Made by a program: the position numbers and the translations under genes
Notes under the pieces: generated by a model
What the model saw: the letters and a program-made list of their open reading frames with translations, nothing else
Database searches by the model: none
Told to the model about the DNA's origin: nothing
Shown: piece by piece, positions 24,670 through 33,059 of the stretch
Position numbering within the stretch: position 1 is the first letter of the stretch
Layout of the letters: each line of letters begins with the position of its first letter
Assembly: GCA_002355495.1 (NCBI GenBank)
Contig: AP017424.1
Coordinates: forward strand, 558,001-622,000
Origin: Streptomyces laurentii
GTDB taxonomy: Bacteria > Actinomycetota > Actinomycetes > Streptomycetales > Streptomycetaceae
Direction: 5' to 3'
DNA length: 64,000 nucleotides

Positions 24670-24903
24670 GTCGAATCCGTCCCAGCCGGTCTCGATCGAG
24701 ACCTGATAGCCACACACATGTACGAGGAAGAAGCGCGCTCACGCTAGGGGGTGGCCGGACAGGTGTCCAGGGGGAGTCCGGCGGGAGTCCACCCGGGGGC
24801 AGACGGGCGTCCGGGAGAGTCGCTGCCGTGTGCCCCGTCACATCGGCGGGCCCGCGCGACGTAGGCTCACAGCGGGCGCGGTCCCTGCGAGAAGGAGGAG
24901 CCC

Positions 24904-25653
24904 ATGATGGCCACGGAGGAAGCCGAACAGCGGCTGGACGCGGCCGACGTCCTCAACGCGAAGCGGACCCTGGTCCAGTTGCTCGCCCGGGCCGGGGTCC
25001 ACTCCGGCGACGCGGAGCACCTGATCGGCCTCGTCGAGGCGGGCTCGCTCGCCGTGGCCCGGGACGAGCTGGGCGGACTCGCGCGCGGCGGCCCCGACGC
25101 CGCCGGCACCCCGGAGGCGAAGGACGAGGCGTACGTCTCCGGCTGGCTCGCCGGCGCCGGGGCGGTCACCGGCGGACTGGCGGCCCTCGCCGAACGCGTC
25201 CTGCGCGAGACCGTCGGCACCGAACCGTCGGCGGCCGCGCCCGGTCCCCGGTCGCCCGTCACCCGTATGGAGGTCGAGCGGGCGAAGGTGGCCGTCCTGC
25301 CGCTCTATCTCTCCTTCACCACCGACTCCGACCTCGACCCCGAGGTGTCGGAGCAGGTCCTCACCGCCGTCCTCGGCACGATGACCGCCCGCCGCAGGGC
25401 CGGCTACGCGGGCCGGCTCACCGCGTTCGCGTCGGAACACCGGGCACGGGTGCGGCGGATGTACGCCGAGTACGGACCCGGCAGCGCCATCGCGATCCAC
25501 GGCCGCTACTCTCTGCTCCACTCCCCCACCAGCATCGCCGTCCTGGAACGGCTCGTCACCGCGCCCGCGCCGCTGCGGGAGGAGTGGGACGCGGCCGAAC
25601 TGCCGCCCGCCTGGCTGGACGGCCTCGGCACGGCGTGGGACGCCGCGGCCTGA
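24904..25653 (+). CDS. Uncharacterised protein (249 aa)
   Basis: A soluble, Ala/Glu-rich helical protein. A near-ideal ribosome site (AGAAGGAGGAG) precedes the two ATGs. Segment SGWLAGAGAVTGGLAALAERV is mildly hydrophobic but too short and polar to be a membrane span. I do not recognise a family. The Nudix gene follows 33 nt later on the same strand, so the two probably form an operon. Confidence 0.65.
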   Translation: MMATEEAEQRLDAADVLNAKRTLVQLLARAGVHSGDAEHLIGLVEAGSLAVARDELGGLARGGPDAAGTPEAKDEAYVSGWLAGAGAVTGGLAALAERVLRETVGTEPSAAAPGPRSPVTRMEVERAKVAVLPLYLSFTTDSDLDPEVSEQVLTAVLGTMTARRRAGYAGRLTAFASEHRARVRRMYAEYGPGSAIAIHGRYSLLHSPTSIAVLERLVTAPAPLREEWDAAELPPAWLDGLGTAWDAAA

Positions 25654-25686
25654 CCCCGTACCAAGTCCCCCGAACCCAGGAGAACC

Positions 25687-26115
25687 ATGGACGGCACCCC
25701 CACGCCCCGCTCGCGCGTCTCGGCCTACGCGATAGCCGTGGACGACGAACGGCTGCTCCTGACCCGTCTGTCGGACCGGTCCCCCGTCTTCGCGCCGGGC
25801 CTGTGGCATCTGCCCGGCGGCGGGGTCGACCACGGCGAGCAGCCCGTCGAGACGCTGGCCCGCGAGCTGCGCGAGGAGACGGGACTCGACCTGGCCGAGG
25901 CGCGGCTCCTCGACAGCCGGGCGTACACCTCAGTGCGCGGCGGCACGCACTGGCATCTCGTCGCCCTCTTCTACGCCGTCACCCTCGGCCCCGGCACGCC
26001 GCGGGTCACGGAGACGGACGGCTCGACGGAGGCAGCCCACTGGGTGCCGCTGTCGGAGCTGCGCGCGGGCGGCCTCTCGCCCGCCGCGGCGGACGCGCTG
26101 CGGCTGCTCGGCTGA
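25687..26115 (+). CDS. Nudix hydrolase
   Basis: A 142-residue Nudix protein with a complete box (GGGVDHGEQPVETLARELRE followed by ETGLDL, residues about 46-71). The N-terminus (RVSAYAIAVDDERLLLTRLS) and the box position fit small pyrophosphohydrolases that act on nucleotide derivatives. The substrate is unknown. Ribosome site CCCAGGAG lies before the ATG. It is followed by a strong terminator. Confidence 0.85.
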   Translation: MDGTPTPRSRVSAYAIAVDDERLLLTRLSDRSPVFAPGLWHLPGGGVDHGEQPVETLARELREETGLDLAEARLLDSRAYTSVRGGTHWHLVALFYAVTLGPGTPRVTETDGSTEAAHWVPLSELRAGGLSPAAADALRLLG

Positions 26116-26134
26116 GCCGTCGTCACCCGCACCC

Positions 26135-26158
26135 GAGGCCCCTCCTCCGAGGGGCCTC
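26135..26158 (+). terminator. Hairpin terminator after Nudix gene
   Basis: GAGGCCCCTC at 26135-26144 pairs with GAGGGGCCTC at 26149-26158 across a CTCC loop, 20 nt after the Nudix stop codon. Confidence 0.8.
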
Positions 26159-26485
26159 CCGCGTACGGCAACCGGACCGGGCGGACGCCACCGTACGACG
26201 GCCCAGGGGGTCGACCGCCGTACCGGCTCCTCCGGGTCATCGCCCGGTCCGTGCCGCCGGACGCGACTCCCCGTGCCCGAGGGAGCGCGTCACGTGACGA
26301 TCCTGGCGTCCCGCGCGGGCCGGGTCCAGGGACCACGGCGGCGCGTCCACGCGCTGGCGTGGTCCCGCCACGGGAGGGCCGGGCCGGCGGGCCTCCCGGT
26401 CCGCCCCCACGCGGTGACGTGCGCGTCTACTATGACCCCCGCGAAGAGCGAAGGATTTCCGGCACATCGCGGGAGGACACGGGGC
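26159..26485. promoter_or_regulatory. Intergenic region with CGTCACGTGACG palindrome
   Basis: The 327-bp stretch before the BlaI-like gene carries a perfect 12-bp palindrome CGTCACGTGACG at 26288-26299 and TACTATGA (about 26430), which resembles a half-site of BlaI/MecI operators. No gene is supported here. Confidence 0.4.
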
Positions 26486-26854
26486 ATGCGTCGGCTGGGG
26501 GATCTCGAAGCGGAGATCATGGACCGCTACTGGCGCTGGAACCGGCCGGCCACGGTGCGCGAGATCGTCGACGACATCAACCGGCACCGGGACGTCGCGT
26601 ACACCACCGTGACCACCGTGACCACGATCCTCTTCCACAAGGGCTATCTCACCCGGGCGCGGGACGGCCGGGTGTGGGTGTACCGGGCGGCGGCCACCCG
26701 CGAGATCTACGCGGCGGCCCTCATGGAGGACGGCCTGGCCGCGAGCGAGGACCGCCCGGCCGCGCTGCTGCGCTTCGTGGAGTGTCTGGACGAACGCGAG
26801 CGCGCGGCCCTGCACCAGGCGCTGCGCGTGGTGGCCCCCCGGCCCGCGGACTGA
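26486..26854 (+). CDS. BlaI/MecI-family transcriptional repressor
   Basis: A 122-residue winged-helix repressor (LGDLEAEIMDRYWRWNRPAT at the N-terminus; TTVTTVTTILFHKGYLTRAR as recognition helix and wing). Such repressors are normally inactivated by a membrane M56 sensor peptidase encoded beside them, but no such gene is present here. The recognition region has an apparent TTVTT duplication compared with the usual TTVMTVLDRL. Start at 26486 has GGGAGG upstream. A half-site-like TACTATGA lies about 50 nt upstream. Confidence 0.8.
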   Translation: MRRLGDLEAEIMDRYWRWNRPATVREIVDDINRHRDVAYTTVTTVTTILFHKGYLTRARDGRVWVYRAAATREIYAAALMEDGLAASEDRPAALLRFVECLDERERAALHQALRVVAPRPAD

Positions 26855-26898
26855 CCTCCCCTCACCCCTCGCCCCCGCACACCTCGTCCCACCCACCC

Positions 26899-27256
26899 AC
26901 GATCGCCTCCGGCGGCAACGCGGGGCTCGCGTGCGCGTGGGCGGCGCGCGAGCAGGGGGTGCGCGCGACGGTCTTCCTGCCGGAGACCGCGCCGAAGGTG
27001 AAGGTGGAGCGGCTGCGCGGGTACGGGACGGACGTCCGGCTCGGCGGGTCAAAGGACGCGGCGGCGCCGGCGGCCTGCGAGGAGTACGCGGCCGGGAGCG
27101 GGGCGCCGGCCTCGCACGCGTACGACCATCGGCTCATCGCCGCCGGGGCGGGCACCCTCTCGCTGGGCGCCCGCCGGGCCTCGGCCGCCGCGGTGCACGC
27201 GGCCCGGCGTGGTGCTCTGCGGCGCCCACACGGATCCGGCCGACCTGGCGAGCTGA
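26899..27256 (+). pseudogene. Threonine/serine dehydratase remnant
   Basis: The frame beginning at 26899 reads TIASGGNAGLACAWAAREQG and then VRATVFLPETAPKVKVERLR, the middle part of a fold-type II PLP dehydratase. The upstream part, including the PLP lysine, is absent. After AYDHRLIAAGAGTL a block is missing, and the true C-terminus VVLCGAHTDPADLAS appears in a different frame, ending at the TGA 27254-27256. The gene is thus truncated at the front, internally deleted and frameshifted. Confidence 0.8.
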
Positions 27257-27380
27257 CCGCCGGCGCCACCGGCCGGCTGAACGACGCCATCCGTACGACC
27301 GCCGCGTCTCCGCGCCCCGGTCGGGCGAATGTCGCGGTGGCGGTGTGGCGCGGGCGGGCCGGGGTGGTACCTCGTTGGCC

Positions 27381-28571
27381 ATGCGGTCCACTCCCCCGGC
27401 GGTCGCCCCGCTCCTGCGTACGGCAGCCGCGTACGCGTGGCGGGTGCTGGTCGTGGGCGGGCTCGTGTACGGACTGTTCGTCGTGCTCGGGCGCTTCCAC
27501 GAGATCGGGGTGGCGGTCTTCTTGGGCCTGGTGATCACCGCGCTGCTGCGGCCGGTCGCCGATCTCGCCGCCCGGGTGATGCCGCGGCCGCTCGCGGTGG
27601 CGCTCACGCTCGTCGCCAGCATCGCGCTGGTCCTGGGTGTGCTCGCGCTGGTCGGCGAGGCGGTGGCGGGCGAGAGTGCCACGCTGGTACGGGAGTTGCG
27701 GACGGGTGTCGCACGGATCGAGGACTGGCTGCAACGGCCGCCGTTCCGGCTGAATCCGCGGGCGCTGGCGGATCTGGAATCCCAGCTCGGGGACTTCCTG
27801 ACCCGTCACCGCTCGGCGCTGGTGAGCCGGGCGCTGAGCGGGGCGGGGCAGTTGATCCTGGTGCTCACGACCCTCGCGCTCGCGGTGTTCTGCTCGGTGT
27901 TCTTCATCCATTCGGGGGACCGTCACTGGGTGTGGTTCCGAGAGCAGTTGCCGGAGTCCGTACGGGGACGGGTGGAGGTCGGGGGGCGGGCGGCCTGGCG
28001 GACGTTCACCGGGTACACGCACGGGATCGTGCTGGTGGCGGCGACGAACGCGCTGCTGGTCGGGATCGCGCTGTGGCTGCTGCGGGTGCCGCTCGCGGTA
28101 CCGCTGGCACTGCTCGAGTTCGTGGCCGCCTTCGTCCCGCTCATCGGCTCGCCGATCGCGCTGGCGATCGCCTCCGTCGTCGCGCTGGCCGCGCGCGGGC
28201 CGCTGGTGGCGGCGGTCGTGATCGCGCTGATCGTGGTGATCGGGCAGATCGAGGGGCATCTGCTGCACCCGCTGGTGATGAGCTGGGCGGTCCGGCTGCA
28301 TCCGCTGGTGGTGGCGATCTCGGTGGTGGCGGGGGCGATCGCGGCGGGCGTGGTGGGGGCGGTGGTGGCCGTGCCGCTGGTGTCGGTGGTGTGGTCGGTC
28401 CATACGGCGCTGCGCGCGGACGGGGCCACCGAGCGGGCCCCGGCGGAGGGCGGCGGCAAGGGGCCGGAGGAGGACGGAGGGCCGGCGCGCGACGAGACGC
28501 CGTCCGGGCACCCGCCTCCCGACAATGAACCGGTCGACAACGGGCCGCCGGACGACGAGGCGCCGAAGTGA
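27381..28571 (+). CDS. AI-2E family transporter
   Basis: A 396-residue membrane protein of the AI-2 exporter/UPF0118 family. It has two N-terminal segments (VLVVGGLVYGLFVVLGRF; ALTLVASIALVLGVLALVG), an amphipathic domain with WLQRPPFRLNPRALADLESQ, then four to five segments including the conserved FVAAFVPLIGSPIALAIAS and IEGHLLHPLVMSWAVRLHPL. The C-terminal 45 residues are acidic and Pro-rich. Members export small molecules or ions; the AI-2 role is not shown for actinomycetes. No clear ribosome site precedes the ATG. Not related to the pseudogene before it. Confidence 0.8.
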   Translation: MRSTPPAVAPLLRTAAAYAWRVLVVGGLVYGLFVVLGRFHEIGVAVFLGLVITALLRPVADLAARVMPRPLAVALTLVASIALVLGVLALVGEAVAGESATLVRELRTGVARIEDWLQRPPFRLNPRALADLESQLGDFLTRHRSALVSRALSGAGQLILVLTTLALAVFCSVFFIHSGDRHWVWFREQLPESVRGRVEVGGRAAWRTFTGYTHGIVLVAATNALLVGIALWLLRVPLAVPLALLEFVAAFVPLIGSPIALAIASVVALAARGPLVAAVVIALIVVIGQIEGHLLHPLVMSWAVRLHPLVVAISVVAGAIAAGVVGAVVAVPLVSVVWSVHTALRADGATERAPAEGGGKGPEEDGGPARDETPSGHPPPDNEPVDNGPPDDEAPK

Positions 28572-28717
28572 CGAGCGGTGGAGCGGCCCGGGTGTGACGT
28601 GACCGAGGGCGAAGTGGCCGAGGGCGCACCCTCCCCGACCTGGATTCCTGGACTGTGCCCGGCTGGTCGACAAGACTGCGGGCCGGAGCACGGCGTCCAC
28701 ATCCGGAGGGCAGTGGC

Positions 28718-29659
28718 ATGCGCGCACGGGGCATCAACTACGACACCGGTTTCCTGCCGGGGCGGGACCTCTCCCGCCCGGCCTTCACCCCCGCGACGGT
28801 GCGGCGGGACATGGAGGTGATCGCGGGCGAACTGCACTGCGAGGCGGTCCGTGTCTCCGGCCGCGAGCCGGAACGGCTGAGCATCGCCGCCCGCTGCGCG
28901 GCGGAGGCCGGTCTCGAAGTGTGGTTCGCGCCGTTCCCCGTCGACGTTCCCGCCGACGATCTGCTGCCGTTCTTCGCCGAGTGCGCGCGCCGGGCCGAGA
29001 CGGTGCGCCGGAGGGGGGCCGAGGTGGTGTTCGTCGCGGGCTGCGAGATGAGCGCGTTCTGCGGCGGCTTCCTCCCGGGCGACAGCTACGGCGAACGGCT
29101 GGCGACGATGGCCGGGGCCGACCTGGAGTGGTGGAACGGCCTCGGGCCGGTGCAGGAACGTCTCAACACCTTCCTCGCACGGGTCGCCACCACGGTGCGC
29201 GCCCACTTCGGCGGGCGGATCACCTACGCCGCGGCTCCCTGGGAGTTCGTCGACTGGACGCCGTTCGACCTCGTCGGCGTCGACGCGTACCGCGCCGCCT
29301 GCAACGCCGACTCGTTCCGGTCCGGGATCCGGGCGCACTTCGCGCACGGCAAGCCCGTCGCGGTGACCGAGTACGGCACCTGCGCCTACCAGGGCGCGGC
29401 CGAGCGCGGCGGCGCCGCCTATCAGGTGCCGGACGGCGCCGTCCGGGACGAGGACGAGCAGGTCCGCTATCTGAACGAGCTGCTCGACGTCTTCGAGGAG
29501 GAAGGCGTCGACACCGCGCTCTGGTTCACCTTCGCCGGGTACAGCAGGCCCGGGGAGGCGGATCTCGGCTCCTACGGGGTGGTGCGGGTCCACGACGAGA
29601 CCCATTGGGAGCCGAAGAAGGTCTTCCACGCCCTGGCGGAACGGCACCGCCGCGACTGA
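28718..29659 (+). CDS. TIM-barrel glycosidase-like protein
   Basis: A 313-residue protein with the look of a clan GH-A barrel: GINYDTGF at strand 1, an aromatic segment AAPWEFVDWTPFDLVGVDAY, and PVAVTEYGTCAYQGA, where the glutamate sits where a GH nucleophile would. Homologues in Streptomyces have at times been labelled abortive infection protein, but I see no phage-defence domain. The ATG has CGGAGGG upstream. No signal peptide is visible, so it is probably cytosolic. Function uncertain. Confidence 0.65.
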   Translation: MRARGINYDTGFLPGRDLSRPAFTPATVRRDMEVIAGELHCEAVRVSGREPERLSIAARCAAEAGLEVWFAPFPVDVPADDLLPFFAECARRAETVRRRGAEVVFVAGCEMSAFCGGFLPGDSYGERLATMAGADLEWWNGLGPVQERLNTFLARVATTVRAHFGGRITYAAAPWEFVDWTPFDLVGVDAYRAACNADSFRSGIRAHFAHGKPVAVTEYGTCAYQGAAERGGAAYQVPDGAVRDEDEQVRYLNELLDVFEEEGVDTALWFTFAGYSRPGEADLGSYGVVRVHDETHWEPKKVFHALAERHRRD

Positions 29660-29733
29660 CGGTCCGGCGTCCGCCGGTGCGCCCCAGCCCCAGCCCCGCG
29701 CCCCGGCCCCTGGCCCCCTGCCCCCGACCCCGG

Positions 29734-30942
29734 TCAGACGACGCCGTCGGCGCGCAGCGCGTCGATGGCGTCGGGGCCGTGGCCCAGTTCGGCCAGGATG
29801 CCGTCGGTGTGTTCGCCGGCCGCAGGGACGGCGTCCATCCGCGGGGTGAGACCCGCGAGGTCGGCGGGCGGCAGGAGCGCGGGGACCAGGGCGCCGCCGG
29901 GCAGGGGGACGTCACGCCAGCGGTCGCGGGCGTCGAGGACCGGATGGGCCAGGAATCCGTCCATGTCGTTGACCCCGGCGTTGGCGATGCCGGCCTCGTC
30001 GAGCAGCCGGCCGGCCGTGGCGCTGTCGAGGCGGGCGAACCGCTCGGCGACCAGGGCGTCGAGCGCGTCACGGTGGGCGACGCGGTCGGCGCCGGTGGCG
30101 AACCGGGGGTCGGTGGCCAGCTCCGGGCACCGCAGGAACCGCTCGCACAGGGCGGCCCACTCGCGCTCGTTCTGGATGGAGAACAGCACTTCCTTGCCGT
30201 CGGCGGCGGTGAACGCCCCGTAGGGGGCGATGGTCGCGTGCCGGGTGCCGATCCGCGGGGGCTGCGTGCCGCCGTAGCGGGTGTAGTAGGCGGGCTGGTG
30301 CATCCATTCGGCGAGCGCCTCGAAGAGGGAGACCTCGACGGCGCGGGCGACGCCGGTGGTGGCGCGGGTGAACAGGGCGGTGAGGATGCCGCTGTAGAGG
30401 TACATGCCGGCGGCGATGTCGGCGACCGACACCCCGGCGCGTGCGGTGCCGTGCTCGTTGCCGGTGAGCGAGACCAGGCCGGTCTGGCACTGGACGAGCA
30501 GGTCGTACGCCTTGCGGTCGGCCCACGGCCCGCTGGTGCCGTAGCCGGAGAGCCCGGCGGTGATCAGCCGGGGAAACCGCTCGGCCAGCTCCTCCGGTCC
30601 GCAGCCGAGACGGGCGGCGGCGCCGGGGGCCAGGTTCTGCACGAACACGTCGGCACGGCCGAGGAGTTGTTCCAGGACCGCGCGCCCGGCAGCGGTCTTC
30701 AGGTCGAGGGTGATCGACTCCTTGGAGCGGTTCAGCCACACGAAGTAGCTGGACTCGCCGTGCACGGTGGTGTCGTAGCGGCGGGCGAAGTCGCCGCCGC
30801 CCGGGCGCTCGACCTTGATCACGCGGGCGCCGAGATCGGCGAGCTGGCGGGTGGCGAAGGGGGCGGCCACGGCCTGTTCGAGGCTGACGACGGTGATCCC
30901 GGCGAGCGGCAGCACGTCCGGCGCGGGAGGAGGCGGGGTCAT
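29734..30942 (-). CDS. CaiB/BaiF family III CoA transferase
   Basis: A 402-residue protein with family III CoA transferase traits: LAGITVVSLEQAVAAPFATR at the start, GARVIKVERPGGGDFAR, NRSKESITLDLKTAAGRAVL, and KAYDLLVQCQTGLVSLTG, in which the aspartate is the usual catalytic carboxylate. These enzymes form interlocked dimers and move CoA between carboxylic acids. The ATG has TGGAG 8 nt upstream. The gene is downstream of a PucR/GAF regulator and a 3-hydroxybutyrate dehydrogenase on the same strand, which suggests carboxylic-acid catabolism under that regulator. Confidence 0.85.
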   Translation of the reverse strand: MTPPPPAPDVLPLAGITVVSLEQAVAAPFATRQLADLGARVIKVERPGGGDFARRYDTTVHGESSYFVWLNRSKESITLDLKTAAGRAVLEQLLGRADVFVQNLAPGAAARLGCGPEELAERFPRLITAGLSGYGTSGPWADRKAYDLLVQCQTGLVSLTGNEHGTARAGVSVADIAAGMYLYSGILTALFTRATTGVARAVEVSLFEALAEWMHQPAYYTRYGGTQPPRIGTRHATIAPYGAFTAADGKEVLFSIQNEREWAALCERFLRCPELATDPRFATGADRVAHRDALDALVAERFARLDSATAGRLLDEAGIANAGVNDMDGFLAHPVLDARDRWRDVPLPGGALVPALLPPADLAGLTPRMDAVPAAGEHTDGILAELGHGPDAIDALRADGVV

Positions 30943-31031
30943 CGGGCGGTCTCCAGGGGCGGTGCGTACGGGCGTGGGATCGGGCGGACGTGGGATCGGG
31001 CGGACGGGCGTCCGGGCGCCGGGAATGCGGG

Positions 31032-32927
31032 TCAGCGTATGACGGCGGACGAGAGGGCGTGCAGCCGGAGGGCCAGCTGTATCTCCAGGGCGCGGGCCGG
31101 GGACTGCCAGTCGGTGCCGAGGAGCCGGCCGATCCGCTCGACCCGCTGGGCCACGGTGTTCACATGGACGTGCAGGTCGTCCTTCGTACGGGCCGGACTC
31201 ATCCCGCTCGCGAAGTAGGCGTCCATGGTGCGGACGAGGTCGGTGCCGCGCCGCCGGTCGTAGGCGACGACCTGGCCGATGGTGCGGTCGACGAAGCCCT
31301 CGATGTCCCGGGTGTCGGCGAGGAGCAGGCCGAGGAAGCCCAGGTCCTCGGCGGCGGCTCCCTCTCCGGGGCGGCGCAGCAGGCGCAGCGCGTCGAGACA
31401 GCGGCGGGCCTCGGCGTAGGCGGGGGCGACCCGCTCGGGGTGGGCGAGGGGTGCGGTGACGGGCGCGGAGGCTCCGACGGTGACGGGGTCCCGCAGGGCT
31501 CCGCCGAGGTGTCTCGCGGTCTGCCGGGCGAGGTCGGCGGCACTCTCGCCGGGGCCGAGCGGCAGCAGCAGGACCGTGCCGCCGTCGCGGGCGGAGGCGA
31601 GGCCCTGGCGGGTGGCGGCCAGGTGGGAGGCGGCCGAGCGCAGCCGCCGGCGGTCGGCGCTCTCCCGGTCGGCCGGGTCGGGTGCGCTTCCCGCGCTCTC
31701 CCGGTCGACCCGGGCGGCGAGCACGACATGCGGGGCGTCGGTGTCGGTACGCAGCCGGGCCGCGCGCTCGCGCAGCAGCCGCGGGTCGCGGTCGGGGGCG
31801 TCGAGGAGGTCGTCGAGAAGTTCGCCGCGGACCCGTTGTTCGGCTTCTCCGGCGGTGCGGCGGGCGAGCAGCAGCAGGGAGGTGACGAGCGCGGCGCGCT
31901 CCAGGGTGCGCAGGTCGACGGGGTCGAGGTCGGGCCGTTCGCGCAGGACGAGGGCGCCGAAGGTCTCGCCGCCGGCGGAGACGGCGGCGACCCAGTCGTC
32001 GCCGTCTCGGGTGGCGTGGCCGGCGGAGATCCTGGCCGGCTCGACCCGCTCCTCGGTGAACTCGACGTCTCCGCCGAGGACTTCGGAGACGGCCGCGGCC
32101 ACGTCGGCGACTCCGCCGCCGCGCAGGACGAGTTCGGTGAGCCGGTCGTGGACCTCGGAGGCGCGCTCGATGACGCCGCTGTGCTCGCGGATGATGTCGT
32201 TGGCGCGTTCCAGCTCGGCGAGGGCGGAGCGGGTCTCGGCGAGCAAGTTGGCGGTGTCGATGGCGATGGCGGCGTGGGCGGCGAAGGAGCCGAGCAGGGC
32301 GACCTGGCCGCGTTCGAAGACGCGGGCGCGCCGGTCGGCGGCGAAGAGCACGCCGATGACCTGGCTGCCGAGGGTGAGCGGTACGCCGAGGATGGCGACC
32401 AGGCCCTCGTCGCCGACGGCGGTGTCGATGGTGCGGGTGTGCTGGAAGCGGCCGTCCTGGAAGTAGTCGTCGGTGACGTAGGGGCGGGCGGTCTGGGCGA
32501 CGAGTCCGCCGAGGCCCTCGCCCATGCCGAGGCGCAGCTGCTGGAACCGGGCGGAGACGGAGCCCTCGGTGACGCGCATGTAGGTGTCGCCGCGGGGCGG
32601 GTCGTTGAGGCTGAGGTAGGCGACCTCGGTGCCGAGCAGGGAGCGGGCGCGCTGCACGATGGCGCGCAGCACGTCGTCGAGGTCGCGCAGGCCCGCGAGG
32701 TCGTTGGCGGTCTCGAAGAGCGCGGACAGTTCGGCCTCGCGCCGGCGCCGGCCCTCCAGTTCGGCGCGGACCCGCAGCGCGAGCTGCTTGGCCTGTTCCA
32801 GCTCGGCCAGTTCCTCGGGTCCCGCGCCGCTCGCACGGGCGAGCAGCGCGGGGCGGTCGTACGCCTCGGTGGCGGCGCCGCGGGTGAGGAGCTCCAGGTA
32901 GGAGGCCTGTTCGTGGGTCATGGTCAC
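31032..32927 (-). CDS. GAF-domain PucR/CdaR-type regulator
   Basis: A 631-residue regulator. Residues about 20-75 are coiled coil (LAELEQAKQLALRVRAELEG), residues about 80-215 form a GAF domain (LDDVLRAIVQRARSLLGTEV; GEGLGGLVAQTARPYVTDDY), a second coiled coil follows, and the C-terminus carries the PucR HTH (TKDDLHVHVNTVAQRVERIG). Such proteins sense small metabolites through GAF and control catabolic genes. It lies between the 3-hydroxybutyrate dehydrogenase and CoA transferase genes on the same strand. Confidence 0.85.
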   Translation of the reverse strand: MTMTHEQASYLELLTRGAATEAYDRPALLARASGAGPEELAELEQAKQLALRVRAELEGRRRREAELSALFETANDLAGLRDLDDVLRAIVQRARSLLGTEVAYLSLNDPPRGDTYMRVTEGSVSARFQQLRLGMGEGLGGLVAQTARPYVTDDYFQDGRFQHTRTIDTAVGDEGLVAILGVPLTLGSQVIGVLFAADRRARVFERGQVALLGSFAAHAAIAIDTANLLAETRSALAELERANDIIREHSGVIERASEVHDRLTELVLRGGGVADVAAAVSEVLGGDVEFTEERVEPARISAGHATRDGDDWVAAVSAGGETFGALVLRERPDLDPVDLRTLERAALVTSLLLLARRTAGEAEQRVRGELLDDLLDAPDRDPRLLRERAARLRTDTDAPHVVLAARVDRESAGSAPDPADRESADRRRLRSAASHLAATRQGLASARDGGTVLLLPLGPGESAADLARQTARHLGGALRDPVTVGASAPVTAPLAHPERVAPAYAEARRCLDALRLLRRPGEGAAAEDLGFLGLLLADTRDIEGFVDRTIGQVVAYDRRRGTDLVRTMDAYFASGMSPARTKDDLHVHVNTVAQRVERIGRLLGTDWQSPARALEIQLALRLHALSSAVIR

Positions 32928-32979
32928 AGGGATACCTGTCCTCCGGGGGATCGCACCAGCCCTGTGGACGACTCTCGAC

Positions 32980-33025
32980 GGCCGAACGCGGGCCGCGACG
33001 CGACGGCTTCGGCCCGCGTTCGGCC
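32980..33025 (-). terminator. 15-bp hairpin followed by 10-bp repeats
   Basis: GGCCGAACGCGGGCC at 32980-32994 pairs perfectly with 33011-33025 across a 16-nt loop. The second arm leads into three 10-bp units, GCGTTCGGCC, GCGTTCAACC and GCGTTCGGCC, at 33016-33045. It lies just after the 3-hydroxybutyrate dehydrogenase stop and so should end or attenuate that transcript before the regulator gene. Confidence 0.7.
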
Positions 33026-33059
33026 GCGTTCAACCGCGTTCGGCCCCGCGGAGCGGTCG

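Noticed and set aside
28718..29659. Phage-defence (abortive infection) gene
   Set aside because: Only the historical label suggests it; the sequence looks like a glycosidase-type barrel and neighbouring genes are not defence genes.
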